From Apium graveolens (Eukaryota > Streptophyta > Magnoliopsida > Apiales > Apiaceae), in the NCBI RefSeq assembly GCF_009905375.1, contig NC_133649.1, forward strand, positions 230,000,102-230,064,101: a stretch of DNA of 64,000 bases. Direction: 5' to 3'. Shown one piece after another: positions 20,549 through 33,547 of this stretch; within the stretch, counting starts at the first letter, position 1; each line of letters opens with the position of its first letter. The notes beneath the pieces were generated by a model. It was not told the origin of the DNA, searched no databases, and saw only the letters and a list, made by a program, of their open reading frames with translations. Position numbers and translations under genes: made by a program.

Positions 20549-23456
20549 ATGTCTTCTGCACTATCACTCCGGAGCATACTAGATGCTCACAAGTTGACTG
20601 GTCCTAATTTAGCTGTTTGTTTTCACTGTAACAAGTTGGGGCACTGGAAGAGGAACTGCAAGGTTTACCTTGCAGAATTGAAGAAGAAGAAGGGTAGTAA
20701 GACTACCGCTTCTGATTCAGGCATGTTCATGATCGAAGTTAATATGTCACTAGGTCAAATTTCTACTTAGGTATTAGATACCGCCTGTGGTTCTCATATT
20801 TGCAATTCATTGCAAGGACTAAAGGGAAGTATGACTCTTGAAAAAGATGAGGTGATTCTACGTATGGGCAATGGAGCAAGGGTTGCGGCCATATCTGTAG
20901 GATCATTTAGTTTACATATGCCTACGGGCAAGACTATTATTTTGAATAATTGTTATTACGTTCCCTCTATTGTGATGAATATTATTTCTATTCCTATGTT
21001 GGATGTGGATGGTTTTTCATTTATTATTAAGAATAATGAATGTTCTATCCTTAGAGATAATGTTCTTTTTGGACGTGACATTTTAAATAATGGTCTGTAT
21101 GTATGTGACGTAGAGCATGATTTACTTCAGATTGAACAAACTAATAAAAGAAAATGAGATGATGAAAATCTGACCTATTTATGGCACTGTAGGCTAGGTC
21201 ATATTAGTGAAAATAGACTGCGGACATTGCATAAGGAAGGGTTACTTGACCCCTTTGATTTTGAATCATATCCTACATGTGAGTCTTGTCTATTGGGTAA
21301 AATGACCAAATCTCCATTTAGTGGACATGGAGAGAAGGCTGCAGATTTGCTAGGATTGGTACACACAGATGTATGTGAACCAATGTCTACGCAATCCATG
21401 GGTGGATTTTCGTACTTCATTACTTTCATAGATGATAGATCTAGATTCTAATATGTGTATTTGATGAAACACAAGTCTGAAGCCTTTGAAAAGTTCAAAG
21501 AATATAAACATGAAGTGGAGAAACAAACCAAACACAGTATTATAACTCTTCGATCAGATCGAGGTGGTGAATACTTGAATGGAGAGTTTCTAGAACATCT
21601 CAAAGAAAATGGTATAGTCTCCCAGTGGACTCCTCCATATACTCCACAGTTAAATGGGGTATCTGAAAGGAGAAATCAAACTTTGTTAGACATGGTTCGG
21701 TCCATGATGAGCTATGCGAATCTTCCAGTATTCCTATGGGGTTATGCATTGGAAACCTCAGCATATTTACTGAATAAGGTGCTTTCCAAATCTGTTCCTC
21801 AAACACCATATGAGATATGGAAAGAAAGGAAACCGAGTCTTAAACACGTTAAGATTTGGGGATGTCCAGCTTATGTCAAGAAAGTTGACCCAGATAAGCT
21901 GGAATCTCGATCCGTAAAATGTAATTTTGTGGGATATCCTAAAGAGACTTTGGGGTATTACTTTTACACCGATCATCGGGTGTTTATCTCCAGACATGCT
22001 ACCTTCTTGGAAAAGGAGTTTATCCTTGAAGGAAATAGTGGGAGCAAAATTAAACTTGATGAAGTTCAAGAAGCACAAACTACTACGGATCAAGTGGAAA
22101 CACTTGTTCAGACTAAACAACCTTCTGTGGAACAGCCCATTCGTAGGACAGGGAGAGTGTCTCACCAACCTGAGAGGTATTATGGCCTTGTCATTGAGAA
22201 TGACAATGAGTTGTCAATCATTGATGATGACGACCCTGTGACCTATAATGAGGCTATGAGTAGTGTTGACTCAGAGAAATGGCATAGTGCCATGAAATTT
22301 GAAATGGAATCTATGTATACCTACCAAGTATGGACTCTGGTTGAGGCGCCTGAAGGTGTTAAGCCTATTGGGTGCAAGTGGTTATACAAAAGAAAGATTG
22401 GAGCAGATGACCAGGTGGAGACCTATAAGGCCAGGCTCGTGGCAAAAGGATTCAAACAAAGGCAAGGGATTGACTTTGATGAAACTTTTTTTGCCTGTAG
22501 CCCTGTTAAAATCAATTCAGATTTTGCTTGTGATTGCTGCTTACTACGACTATGAGATCTGGAAAATGGACGTGAAAATGGCCTTCCTCAATGGGGAACT
22601 TGAGGAGGAAGTGTATATGACACAGCCAGAGGGTTTTCTTTCCAAGGGAAATGAACACCTAGTGTGTAAGCTGCTGCGAACCATATATGGTTTAAGGCAA
22701 GCTTCTCGTAGTTGGAACATCCGTTTTGATGAGACAATCAAAGAGTTTGGTTTTATTAAAAACATAGATGAACCATGTGTCTATAAGAAGGTTAGTGAGA
22801 GCGCGGTAACATTTCTTGTATTGTATGTGGATGACATACTTCTTATATGAAATGATATACCGATGCTACAATCAGTCAAAGTATGGCTATCAAAGAACTT
22901 CACCATGAAGGACTTGGGAGAAGCATCCTACATTCTCGGTATGAAGATCTATAGAGATAGATCTAGAAGAATGATAGGTCTTACCCAGGGTACATACATC
23001 CAGAAAGTGCTTAAAAGGTTTAGCATGGAAAACTCCAAAAGAGGTCTCATACCGATGAGCCATGGGGTGTCCTTTTCCGAAAAAAATGTCTCCTAAGACA
23101 CCTGAGGAAAGAGAGCGTATGAGTAAGATTCCTTATGCTTCAACAATAGGATCTATCATGTACGCGATGTTGTGTACAAGGCCTGATGTTGCTTATTCAA
23201 TTAGTGTGACGAGCAGATATCAGTCCAATCCAGGTGAAGACCACTGGAAAGCAGTGAAAAACATCCTTAAGTACTTGCAAAGGACTCAGGACATTTTTCT
23301 TGTTTTTGGTGGTGAATCTGAGTTGAAAATAGAGGAGATGTCAACATCAAGAGAGTTGACACACATAACAATATAGCAGACCCACTCAAGCCACTTTCTC
23401 AGAGTCACTTTGATCGTCATAAAGACAAGATGGGTATTAGATACCAGAGTGATTGA
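20549..23456 (+). pseudogene. Copia F gag-pol remnant
   Basis: The frame starts MSSALSLRSILDAHKLTGP and then jumps directly to a CCHC zinc knuckle (CFHCNKLGHWKRNC), so the central gag (capsid) is deleted. The protease motif DTACGSH follows at about 20777. Next come the GAG-pre-integrase zinc region (HCRLGH, CESCLLGK) and the integrase core ([13 protein letters not shown]). The reverse transcriptase has KWLYKRK and the YVDD active site at about 22827. Stops occur at 20768, 21155, 21449 and 22848, with frameshifts near 22495 and 23090. After FGGESELK the RNase H domain is missing. The frame resumes near its end (NNIADPL, DKMGIRYQSD). The element could not move without proteins from elsewhere. 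Confidence 0.9.
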
Positions 23457-23460
23457 ATTT

Positions 23461-23476
23461 AGTACAAGTGGGAGAT
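23461..23476 (+). other. Copia F polypurine tract
   Basis: AAGTGGGAGA directly precedes the 3' LTR and would prime plus-strand synthesis. Confidence 0.8.
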
Positions 23477-25183
23477 TGAAAGAGATATGTCCTAAGTCCA
23501 ATCATGTATGAGGATTTAGGAATAACTTTTATGTAATCTGTTTTGATTTCATTGATATTAATAAAAGACTTGTTTTGTTTTTATTACGCGCTCTATCTAT
23601 TTTAAGTGTTTAAATAAGATGTACTACAGTTTAGAGTAAAGCTTTTTATGGATTGTGATGAGATCATAATAATGAGACCTAAAAGATGATAACGCTAAAC
23701 TTAAATAGTTCCTGGTCGTAGGATTACTAACTGGTAATTAGTAATCCGCAAAGATAGGTACATACTATGCTTGCTTCATTATGAAGGATGTCTGTTCTCA
23801 TAGGCATTTATGTGGTGACACTATAGCTAGTATGTAGGAGCTTATTATAGAATAAGTTCACTGAACATGACTCACACAGCTGAACAACTGATGGAGTTCA
23901 CTCATGTGTCAGCAGTTGTTCACATAGTGATAGTTGTACAAGTATCCTTAGACTTGAGGTCATCATAGTCATCTTGTGTACACTGAACTATGCTTTGGTT
24001 TAGTTCTTAGTCTCAAGGGACAATTATAAGGGCTCTACTGGGTATAGGAATTTGTACACGAAGATAGTGTATGATCAATAAAGGATCTACCCCTTCCAGT
24101 GAAGGAAGAGAATGTTCAATGCTGATCCACTTATGCTAGTTCAGAAATCTCTGGCCAGAGTGAATGAAATTAGAAAGGAGTTTCTAATTTACATTAAATA
24201 GAACTAAGCATAGTGAATGGGAAAGCAAGTGATTAAATAAGATAGGCTTGACACAAGTTCCATGCCTTGTATTTAATCGTGACATTGCAGGGTAGAAGGA
24301 ATTGATTGTACGGTAACTACTCACTGAACAGGTTCTTGGTATTCTAAGCAGTGAATTCTTATTATCCGGATAGTCGTGATATGCTGAGAAGTATCGCTCA
24401 CGATGTAGAATAAATATGATTAATTAATTAATCATATTTAATGAATTAGAGAATTTATATAAATAATGATAAAATAGTTTTATTATTATTTATTTCTACT
24501 ACCGGCTTAATATGGAACCTATAGGGTCACACCATAAAAGAGAAGGATTTAATGGTGGAGAAATTAATTAATAATGGCTGATAATTATTTATTTATGAAA
24601 TAAATAATTAATTAACAAATTTAATAATTGATTAAATGAGATTTAATTGATTATAAATTAATTAAAAAAAAGTTCTTAATATTATTAATTAAGAATTTAA
24701 TTTTTGGAAATTAAATCAAGTGAGAGAATTATTTCTAAAGTGTTTAGAAAAAGGATTAATAATTAAAAGGTGTTTTAATTATTAGTGAGAATAATAAAGG
24801 GTTAATAATAATAATATTTTATGGGAAAATTTTCTGCTGAAAATTTTGCCTATAAATATACTATTATAGACCCTATTTTTTCCTCAACCAAAAAGATTTA
24901 CAAAACCCTAATTCTCTCCATCTCCTCCTCCTTCATTACATCATTTTCTTGGTGGATACCGGTGGAGTGCTTCACACTTGAGGAGCAGCTGCTAAGGATC
25001 TCCGTTCATCATTTTTGGATCGCCATTAAAGACCTCCATCTTTCCATTAACGTAAAGCTTCTTAAGGTAAACATGCTGAACTACGAATTAAATATTATTT
25101 TTCGCATGGATCCTGCGGAGGGTTTCATTTTTTTAAGATTTAAATTTATGTTTTCGCTGCGTTTATGTGCTAAAAACCCTTCA
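23477..25183 (+). repeat. Copia F 3' LTR
   Basis: 1707 bp, starting TGAAAGAGATATGTCC and ending AACCCTTCA. It has scattered substitutions relative to 16961-18668, followed by the TGTGT target duplication. Confidence 0.93.
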
Positions 25184-25188
25184 TGTGT

Positions 25189-25489
25189 ATCGGAAGAAAC
25201 AACAACATGCAAAAGAAAACATACAAAGACACAACAACACAAGAGAAAATTGAGCAATCCGATCAACAAGAGAGAAAGAACCATTCATGTCACCCGATAA
25301 TTAACCAGAACAAATTCAAAAATAAGACAAATTTACAACAACCAAAACTGAGTCCAATTCCAAAATCAAACCCAATAACCAATCCAAACAAACTCCATAA
25401 AACTGAATCTAAGTCAACAAACTGTATTCAATCCTCGACCAAATAAAAAACTGTATCCTAATTCAAATTATATTCAAATCTAATCAAAT
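25189..25489 (-). other. D1 internal region, A-rich, non-coding
   Basis: This continues the body of D1 after the copia insertion. The words ACAACACAAGAGAAAA occur on both sides of the insertion. No coding frame is supported. Confidence 0.5.
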
Positions 25490-25972
25490 CCCCCAAAGGG
25501 TTAGTGTGCCTAAAACACCAAATAAACTAAAAAAATATGCGTAGAGCACCAAATAAACTAAATCAATCTCGTGAAAGGCCAATGTGCCTAGAGCACCAAA
25601 TAAATTAAACTAATCCCTCGAAAGGCCAATGTGCCTAGAGCACTAAACAACCTAAATAAACTCTCGTAGGGCCAATGTTCCTAGAGCACTAAATAAACTA
25701 AACCAATTCCTCGTAAGGTTAATGTGCCTAGAGCACCGAATAAACTAAAAGATCTCTCGTAGGGCCAATGTGTCTAGAGCACCAATTAAACTAAATCAAT
25801 CACTTGAAGGGCCAATGTGCCTAGAGCATTAAATAAATTAAACATCTCTTGAAGGGCCAATGTGCCTAGAGTACTAAATAAACTAAATGCCGTGAAGGGC
25901 CAATGTGCGTAGAGAACCAAATAAAATAAAACGATCTCACGAAGGGCCACTTATGCCTAGAAAAGCAAATAA
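25490..25972. repeat. Minisatellite in the D1 body
   Basis: About 11 diverged tandem copies, averaging 43 bp, share the core CCAATGTGCCTAGAGCACC followed by AAATAAACTAAA. Unit length varies because of small indels. Confidence 0.9.
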
Positions 25973-26331
25973 AGAAAAAATCAAAGAAAAGGAAGATGAT
26001 TGGGAAAGAAATGGAAAAAAATTATCATCAATGAGCTATTATCATCAAACAGAGACAAATAGCGAGTATGAGAGTACCAACCAAGACTAGCGGGAAAAAC
26101 TTCAACCAAAATAAATTTTGTTTATCCCAGAGAATTATAACAAATTCGAAGAAGAAAAAAACAATAATCATGATCAAAACTCAAAATCATCCAAATACGC
26201 GATTTGAAGAAGAAGACAAGAAAAAATAATAATAGATATACATGTTTTAAACACAACACGTGCCAGCCACTACGATCAACTCGTCAATCATCATCAACTA
26301 ACCCCAGATTGAACTATAACTCTTAATATCA

Positions 26332-26498
26332 TGATAAAGTATAGAGTATAGAGAGAGAGAGAGAAAAAAAGCACAATTAGGGTTTTATTATAATATATTA
26401 CAAGAGAGGAGGTCTTATATAGCAAACAAGTAAATAATAATATAGAAAAATATCATAACTACAAAATTATTATAATAATGTAACTGTATATGTTAACA
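26332..26498 (-). repeat. D1 right (5') LTR
   Basis: 167 bp, beginning TGATAAAGTATAGAG and ending ATGTTAACA on the + strand. It is homologous to the interrupted left LTR and to the LTR at 26940-27122. Confidence 0.7.
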
Positions 26499-26939
26499 AT
26501 GGAGATCCTGTGCCATATCACTGAAGCAAGCAGATATTCATCAAGTTTCTTTAAAAACAGACCGACATAATACCTACTAAACGAAATTCTGGAGTTAGTA
26601 CATTTCAGGTTCAAAGACTAAACTTGTTATTATATTTTACGAAACTATTACAAACCGATGTATTTTTACAAAATTAAAAACTGTTTGACATGCAGCGTAG
26701 AGTTTATTATGTGCGACTAAGGGGAACTAATAATGTACTACATTCTGTAACTTAGCTCTGATGTATCGTCTTGACGATGGAAAAATGAACGATAACCAAA
26801 GTGATATATAAACACACAAAGTGACCTTACAGAATTAACATAATCATTTTAATACACATAATACGTAAAATTTTGTTAAGAAAATATCCTAGATATCATT
26901 AAATTTGAATTTTTTTGATGAACTGAACAGAGTAATACC
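26499..26939. other. Gene-free spacer between D1 and D2
   Basis: No coding frame, repeat or RNA gene could be supported. Confidence 0.4.
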
Positions 26940-27409
26940 TGAAAAAGTATGTAGAGAGAAGAGAGAAAAGTAGGATTTTATTATAAGATGACTTTTTCTC
27001 AACTACAATAGAAGAGGGTTTATATAGACAACAACCAAACTTAATTAAGAAAAATATTATAATAAGGAAACTATTATAATAATGAAACTATCCAATAATA
27101 TAATATCATTATATATGTTACACCCCCCTCAAACTCACGATATTGAATCAGGAGTTTGCCAACCAAAATATGGAGCCAGTTAACCAAACAAATCCAAAGA
27201 TACAACACCAGATTTAAAAACATCTAAACAAATCCAAAAACTGAGTAACGAATCCAACAAAACCAAAAACTTCCAAACAAATTTATAAACACAACAATAA
27301 AAAAGAACACGGTAAAAAAAGAGAAATCGCCCAAAGACGCAACAACCCAAGAGAAAAGAAAATTATCAAATCATCAAAGTAACAAATATGCAACCATCGA
27401 TAATAATAC
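26940..27409 (-). mobile_element. Short-LTR element D2, 3' portion only
   Basis: A 183-bp LTR (26940-27122, TGAAAAAGTATG to ATGTTACA) is followed by CCCCCCTCAAAC, a reversed polypurine tract. Then comes 3' body sequence homologous to D1 (for example TTTGCCAACC and AACCAAAAACTTCCAA). It is cut at 27409 by the next copia element, and the rest lies outside the window or is lost. Confidence 0.7.
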
Positions 27410-27900
27410 TGTTACGTACTGATTCTCATTGATCAGAAGAAGCTCAGGATTTGGCTGTTCGGGTGTCATCAGTATTTGATGTGTCGTTAGGATTTGACAC
27501 ATCATCAGCATTTGGATGTCATCAGTATCTGGAGACAGTCAGCTTAGAAGATTTGTTCTGTTCCTTGTATTATGGAATAGATATCTCTTACGTCTGAGTG
27601 ATAGGACTTTATCTATTCAGTTGAAGATATGTATCAGTTTTGGTTAGCTTTTGATAATACATATCCTAGATTGTTTAATTGTAGATGTGTATTATATAAA
27701 CACAGTTTACGTCATCACATAATGAATTAACTTGAGCATCATACAACCTAGCAGCTCTCAAGAACATCAGTATTTCTTGAGAGAGTTTTGTAACAGTTTT
27801 TATCAGAAATATAAAAAGATGTTATATTTTATTACTTGTTCAAAACATTTATACAATTGTATCCAACCCCCTTAAACAATTGTATCTTTACTGGGCAACA
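27410..27900 (+). repeat. SIRE-like 5' LTR
   Basis: 491 bp, starting TGTTACGTACTG and ending CTGGGCAACA, followed at once by the primer site. The word ATCAGTATTTGATGTG and variants of CATCAGTATTTG recur in it. Confidence 0.85.
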
Positions 27901-27902
27901 AT

Positions 27903-27916
27903 TGGTATCAGAGCGG
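27903..27916 (+). other. SIRE-like primer-binding site
   Basis: TGGTATCAGAGCGG lies two bases after the LTR and is an exact match to the initiator-methionine tRNA end used by copia elements. Confidence 0.92.
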
Positions 27917-27948
27917 ACTGATAATTCACTATCAGAATCGATCTAAAC

Positions 27949-29631
27949 ATGCCTCTGAACAAGTATAAAAGTATCAAAATCCCCATTCTGAAGAAGGCTG
28001 GATATCCTACATGGAAAGTGAAGATGTTCATGCACTTGGAAGCCACAAATCCAGACTATCTCGATGTAATCAATGATGGACCTTACAAGCTAACAAAATT
28101 GGTTCCTGCAACTCCAACTGTTGATGAACATCTCCAGCTGAAGGAGAAGAGTGAATGGACACCAGGAGAGAAAGTCGTTGTACTGAAAGATGCAAAGGTA
28201 AGAAATATTTTGCATAACAGTCTTGATTTTGTGATGTCAAACAGGGTTATAGCCTACAAGACTGCCAAAGAAATCTGGGATGCCCTTGAGACTCAATGCC
28301 AAGGAACCACAACCATCAAGAAGAACAGAAGGGTTGTCTTAGTTCAAGAATATGAACATTTCGAGGCAAAGACTGATGAGAGTCTCACAGACATCTATGA
28401 TAGGTTTCTTACTCTGCTCAACGACCTATCTTTGGTGGAAAAAGTGTATGATCTTGAAGATTCAAACACAAAGTTTCTGAGAGCTCTGAGTGAGGAATGG
28501 AAGACACAGACCTCAATCATACGACATCAGTATGATCTGCAAAAAATCACTCTGGATGAAATCTATGGTATGCTGAAGACTCATGATTTGGAAGTCCAGC
28601 AAAGGAAATAGAGGAAAAGCATCAAGGCAAAATCAGTTGTCTTAAAAGTAAATGCTAAAGCTTTAAAGGACAAGATTATAGAAGCTACGAGGAAGAAGAA
28701 CTATCTACCAGAATCAGATACTGATGATTCGTCATCAAATCCTGATGATGATACTGATTCTGAAACTGATGGGAACATGACAGATTCTGATGTCATACAA
28801 ATGACAACTATGATGGTTAAGGGATTCAAGAGAATGCAATTCAGGAAGTCTCAGAAGAATAGAAGCTTCAGGAAGAAGTTTACTGGAGGGGAAAGGAAGC
28901 CTTCTGGAAGAAGAGAAGGAAAAGATGTGAAAGCTGGAAAAGTAGACAAGTCAAAGATCAAGTGCTACAACTGTGATGAACCTGGCCACTTTGCTACTGA
29001 ATGCAGGAAGTCAAGAAATGACAAAGGGAAGAACAAAGCCTTGATCACATCAAGCAAGGACTGGATGGACTCTACTAACTCTGAGGCTGAAGAAACAAAC
29101 TATGCACTGGTGGCTAGTTTTGATTGTCCTGCTTCTCCTGATTCTAAGGTATCAACAACCTTCTTTTCTATTGATACTGAGGATATATCTGAATTGAAAT
29201 CTATTCTTAAATCTCTGCATGGTAATTTTAAGAATAAGACTCTAGAAAATGATAGACTTATAACTGAGATTGAGATCTTAAAATCTAGGAATGTACAGTT
29301 AGAGTCTGACTTAATAAATCAGATTGATTTGAAGAAAGAATATGAGAGAGCTAAACATACAGTAAAGATCCTTGAGGCTAGATACAGTATGTTAGAAAAA
29401 GATTTAGAAAATGAGAGAAAAACCCTTAAAACATGGACTGATTCAGGAAAAAAGGTTCATGAGATCATCTCAAAGAAAAACTGGAAAGAATGTCTTGGCT
29501 ATAAAGATGGAATTGAAGATGTTGACACTGAAAATAAAATTACCCTTAAGACTCCTGTTAAATTTATCTCTTCAGAAAACAATGAACCCAAATCAACCTT
29601 TGAAAAGGGTTCAACATCTACATATCAGTAA
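27949..29631 (+). pseudogene. SIRE-like gag with one internal stop
   Basis: The capsid-forming gag protein starts MPLNKYKSIKIP. Residues 1-220 are the DUF4219/UBN2 gag region (GYPTWKVKMFMHLE, AKEIWDALE, LTDIYDRF). A TAG at 28609-28611 interrupts the frame, which stays open on both sides. Downstream, an acidic linker and a basic stretch lead to a CCHC knuckle (CYNCDEPGHFATEC). A long heptad-rich coiled coil follows at about 29180-29470. The frame ends at 29629-29631. Confidence 0.9.
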
Positions 29632-30057
29632 AAGAAAGTAAATGATAAAAATCAAAGTGAGGAAAACAAAGAAACCATTAAGACCGTCAAGAAAGAAAAG
29701 AACATAGGATTTTTGTCTAAAGGATAACTATAAAAGAAATTATCTGAAGTTACTGATAAACCTCATATAAAAAGTCCAAAAAGAAACAGGAATGGTAAGC
29801 AAGGTGTGTCTAAAGATTCCAACTATAATATTTCTCCCAATGCTTCTAGAAAACTTGTTTTAACTGTGGAAATACTAATCATCTTGCAATTGATTGCAGG
29901 AAGAGTAAGAAAAAGAAATCTGTTATTCTTGAGTCTGATGTTAGGGGTAGATTAGAATTTTACAAACCACAAAATCCTTGTTTTCATTGTGGTAGTAGTT
30001 GACATTCAATTTACACTTGTAGCTCTTATCATAAGCTGTATCACAATTTCTATGAAC
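29632..30057 (+). pseudogene. SIRE-like gag tail with two further zinc knuckles
   Basis: Beyond the gag stop, another frame carries CFNCGNTNHLAIDC (about 29866) and CFHCGSS-stop-HSIYTC (about 29977). Between them, EFYKPQNP is typical of SIRE elements. The TGA in the second knuckle sits where the family has tryptophan. The sequence stops at FYEL, where gypsy A enters. Confidence 0.75.
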
Positions 30058-33000
30058 TGTAACGCCCTCTAAACCCGGGTTAGAAGTTTGGGGCTCACAA
30101 CACACACCATAATATATAAACCTGTATGTAAAATATAATATGCATTTACCCTTCTTTACACAACCACAGATCGCAACAGGTTAAAGTATAAAAATAAGCC
30201 ACAATATTAACTTTTATTACATCGTAGCAAATCCCAACTAGTTCAACTTACAATTGCTAATGATATCGTTCTTACAATCTTGCATAACTCATCTACAATA
30301 TAAAGCTCCTGCTAGCTCGATCCGACTTAACCTGGAATCCTAGCTCGCACACTGGACTGGGAATCCTCGTTACCAACAATTTCCTTTTATACTGTTGAAA
30401 ATATAAAAAGGTTTGCAAGAGTGAGCTAACTAGCTCAGCAAGTCATAATATCAATAACTGAGGTTAAACAATTACCAATTGAAATGATTCAGAAGAATCA
30501 AGTTTCTGTATAAGCAATGATTAGAATTGGATATTCACTTTTTATTTTAAAAACCAACGTTAGGCTGCTGATCAGTCACGCACTAACCCCGAGCAAGGTT
30601 CCCAGCTTTGCTCTATATACTGGATCCAAGGCACACATTGGCCTATTATGACCACGAATCTGGTCCGACCACGAATCTGGTCTATATTTATAAAACCTTC
30701 CAATTCTAAAACAATTCAATATGATAACCAATTTAATTCAATAAGTTGAATCATAAACAACATTTATCTTGAAGCATAGGGTGATTCAAAATACCATGAA
30801 GGTATAACAAGGAAATAAAAAAGATTGGCTTTCAATCAAGGAAAGAATTAGAAAGTAGAAAACCAAGGGTTCAAGGGTTCCAAGGATTGGTCTTCTGTTA
30901 AACAAGAAACAAGGGTTGATATGTCAAGACATTCAATATCAGAAATCAGTATATGGTAGATATGTATTTTTGGAGTAGTATCGTATGTGTATGGCTCGTA
31001 TATGAGAATTTAACAATCAATTATTTATGAAGAATAAGGCTTATGGCTCAAGATCAATAAGAATCAGGGTTCAAGGTTGAATAGTTTAAAGTGCTTGCAA
31101 TATAAAACAAGATTTATTATGAATAATAACAACATGTTATGAGAAAGTTTAAAAATACTTGAAATATATCTTGAAGAAGGTTCAGAAGTACTTGCCTTAT
31201 CACAGATGATTATCAACTTCACTTGCATTCATCTATCATTTCAACAACCACTTATCTTCTTTTTCTATGCCTTACTTTTATTCACCGATCATTTTCTTTC
31301 TTTTTCTACGTTTCAGTTCTATTTACTGATCATTGGCTTTCTGTTTCTATGCTCGATTACTCTTCTAGGCATCATAAGTATCTATCATACTCAATCTCAT
31401 ATCATTCTAATCGTCACATAGATGTCATAAGCTTTTAACTACCCTTCGTTTTACCCAAATCCGATTTACGGATGGAAAGTTATGACTAAAACAGTCAAAC
31501 AATAACATATAACACATCAATCAGATAGCATGTAGCACATAGCACGCAAGATATTTGATCAAAATAATTTTTCAAAGAAGATTTGGGGTCAAAATGATTT
31601 TTTAGGTATTTAATACGAATTTTTGAACATTTTTCAAAATTAAAACGAGACTCCGAATTATTTTATAATTAAATAATAGGGTTCGAACACCCGAATTTAA
31701 CCTTAAAATAATTTTACAATAATTATCGGGCCTTGAAAATAATTTAAAATAATATTTTAAAACTCGAATCAATTTTTCAGAATTTTTAAATCTTAATAAA
31801 TAATTAAATCTAATTAAATAATCAATTAAAATTAATTAATAACTAATTAAAGTAATTAATCAATTGATATTTAAATTAATTGACTAATTAAATAATTAAT
31901 TATCAACTAAAATTAATTAATTAAATAATTTAGATTTATTTTGGAAGTAAATAATTTTCAGAATTAAAAATAATGAAATTTTGAAATTTTGAGTACATAA
32001 AAACCATTTTATGAAATTAAAATAAAAGGAAATACTATTTTTTGAAAACATTTAAACCCACGATCCTGTTTTTGTAAAGTTTTGAAACCAGAATACAGGA
32101 TTTATACTTTTTGCAAACTACAGGGGATCAAACTTCACCATCTCTAAAAAGTCAGGGGTCTATTTGCATTTTGGCACCGTCGCCGCCGCTATCGCCGTCT
32201 CCGACCATCGCCGGCGAGTCGGCGTGCCCAGAACTCGACAAAAACGTGCAGATTGGAAGAGTTCATCGAGACGAATTCGATTATGCAACCCAAATCACCA
32301 AACACCTCGTCGTTTGACCAGAATATTCACGGGAAAAACCCGCCGCCGACGAACCTTCCCAACTCCGATCAAAGCTTTTCTGTTATCATTTGTTAATTAC
32401 AGATACACCAATAAATTCATCTTCTCACGACTTATAATATGGCATGATCAGTTTTAAAGAATAACCCTTAACAAAGAAATCCCTAAATCTCAATTAAGAA
32501 TATTCATATCAAGAACCCTAATTTAATTTTTGAGAATCAAACCACCTATTCTATATGTTATTGAACTCGATTTTTGACATATAATATAGCAAATTGACCA
32601 GAAAAATATTATCTACACGATGGAATCATTAAATCATATCAACAACATCAAGAACAAATTTTCATAATTTAATCCTTAATAAATTCGAAATAAAACAATT
32701 CAATAAGAAAAATACCTTGATTTCTGCATCAAAATAGATGGTGGATTAAGAAAGAGGTTTTCGAGAGCTTCGTTTCGATATATTGCACACCCGAATCGGA
32801 GTTCGATAACGTCTCCGTTTGTGCGATTGATTTTCAAGAACGCGGTATTAATTCAATGTTTTCTCTGTATTTTACGGGATTTTACTGACTGATTATGATT
32901 ATACGAATAAAATGAAATAATAAAAGGGCTATATATATTTATGGAATATTGGATCGTGATGGATCGATAAATTAGTTATTGAGCCGCTAAGTAACTGCAA

Positions 33001-33547
33001 AAACGATCTGATTTGGTACCCGTATTGGATAATTATCCAAACCGGGCTTTTTATAAAATACTTTATACGAAAATAATGTAATAATATCCCGTCTTTCGAG
33101 AAAACAGGTTTTGATGATTTATGGAAATGATTATTGTATCGAAAATCCTGCACCGGGCCGCGCACGAGTTAAATCGTAATCCGGATTGAAAAAGTCAATA
33201 CACGGAAAATATCCAGAATTACCAGATTAGGTTAGGAAGGGGTTTTCGGAAGAGTTTCGGGTTATAAAAACGTAAAAAGGTTGAAGTCGGACGGTTTCCG
33301 GGTTTATAAAATAATTTTGTAATTTTTCAGAAAATAATTAATAAATTCATAAATCAATATAAAATCATATATTACTTCAAAAATTTCCAGAAAAATACCT
33401 TAATTATCTGTATTTTATTCTGGACATAACAAAATTAACATACTTATACTTTACCAAATATCAAATAATTCACCAAAAATCATATAATAATCACATAATA
33501 ATCATTTATCGATAAAAATAATTACACGCTATGTCCCGAATATTACA
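30058..33547 (-). repeat. Gypsy A left (3') LTR
   Basis: 3490 bp, TGTAACGCCCTC to CCGAATATTACA on the + strand. It contains two copies of GACCACGAATCTGGTC (30650-30665 and 30667-30682), an AATTAATTAA-rich stretch at 31780-31930, and a GC-rich island at 32165-32240. Short frames inside it have no recognisable product. Confidence 0.85.

Larger units (their letters stand above)
16956..25188 (+). mobile_element. Ty1/copia retrotransposon F (defective), with target duplication
   Basis: The element itself is 16961-25183, flanked by the 5-bp duplication TGTGT (16956-16960 and 25184-25188). LTRs of about 1.7 kb enclose a leader, a shortened gag and a broken pol in copia order: zinc knuckle, protease, integrase, reverse transcriptase. 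The primer site TGGCATCAGAGC and the tract AAGTGGGAGA are present. By eye the two LTRs differ at roughly 3% of positions. Confidence 0.93.
15710..26498 (-). mobile_element. Short-LTR retroelement D1 (TRIM/SMART-like), minus strand
   Basis: The left LTR is 15710-15775 plus 16661-16765, about 171 bp once the inserted LINE is removed. The right LTR is 26332-26498, 167 bp. Both begin TGATAAAGTA on the + strand and end AACA. Next to the left LTR is TCTCCCCTCAAATT, the reverse complement of a polypurine tract. Next to the right LTR is a decayed methionine-tRNA primer site (TGATATTAAGAG on the minus strand). The body is about 1.3 kb without coding capacity, split by a copia element (16961-25183). 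Flanks GCGGA and ATGGA match at three of five bases. Confidence 0.7.
27410..30057 (+). mobile_element. SIRE-like Ty1/copia element, left part
   Basis: A 5' LTR, primer site and gag are present. At 30058 the element is cut by gypsy element A. Its pol and 3' LTR would lie beyond the window. The layout (UBN2-type gag with several zinc knuckles and a coiled-coil tail) is that of the SIRE/Maximus lineage. Confidence 0.85.

Noticed and set aside
25490..25972. CRISPR-like array
   Set aside because: Copies are contiguous and diverged, with no unique spacers of constant length, and the context is a plant retroelement.
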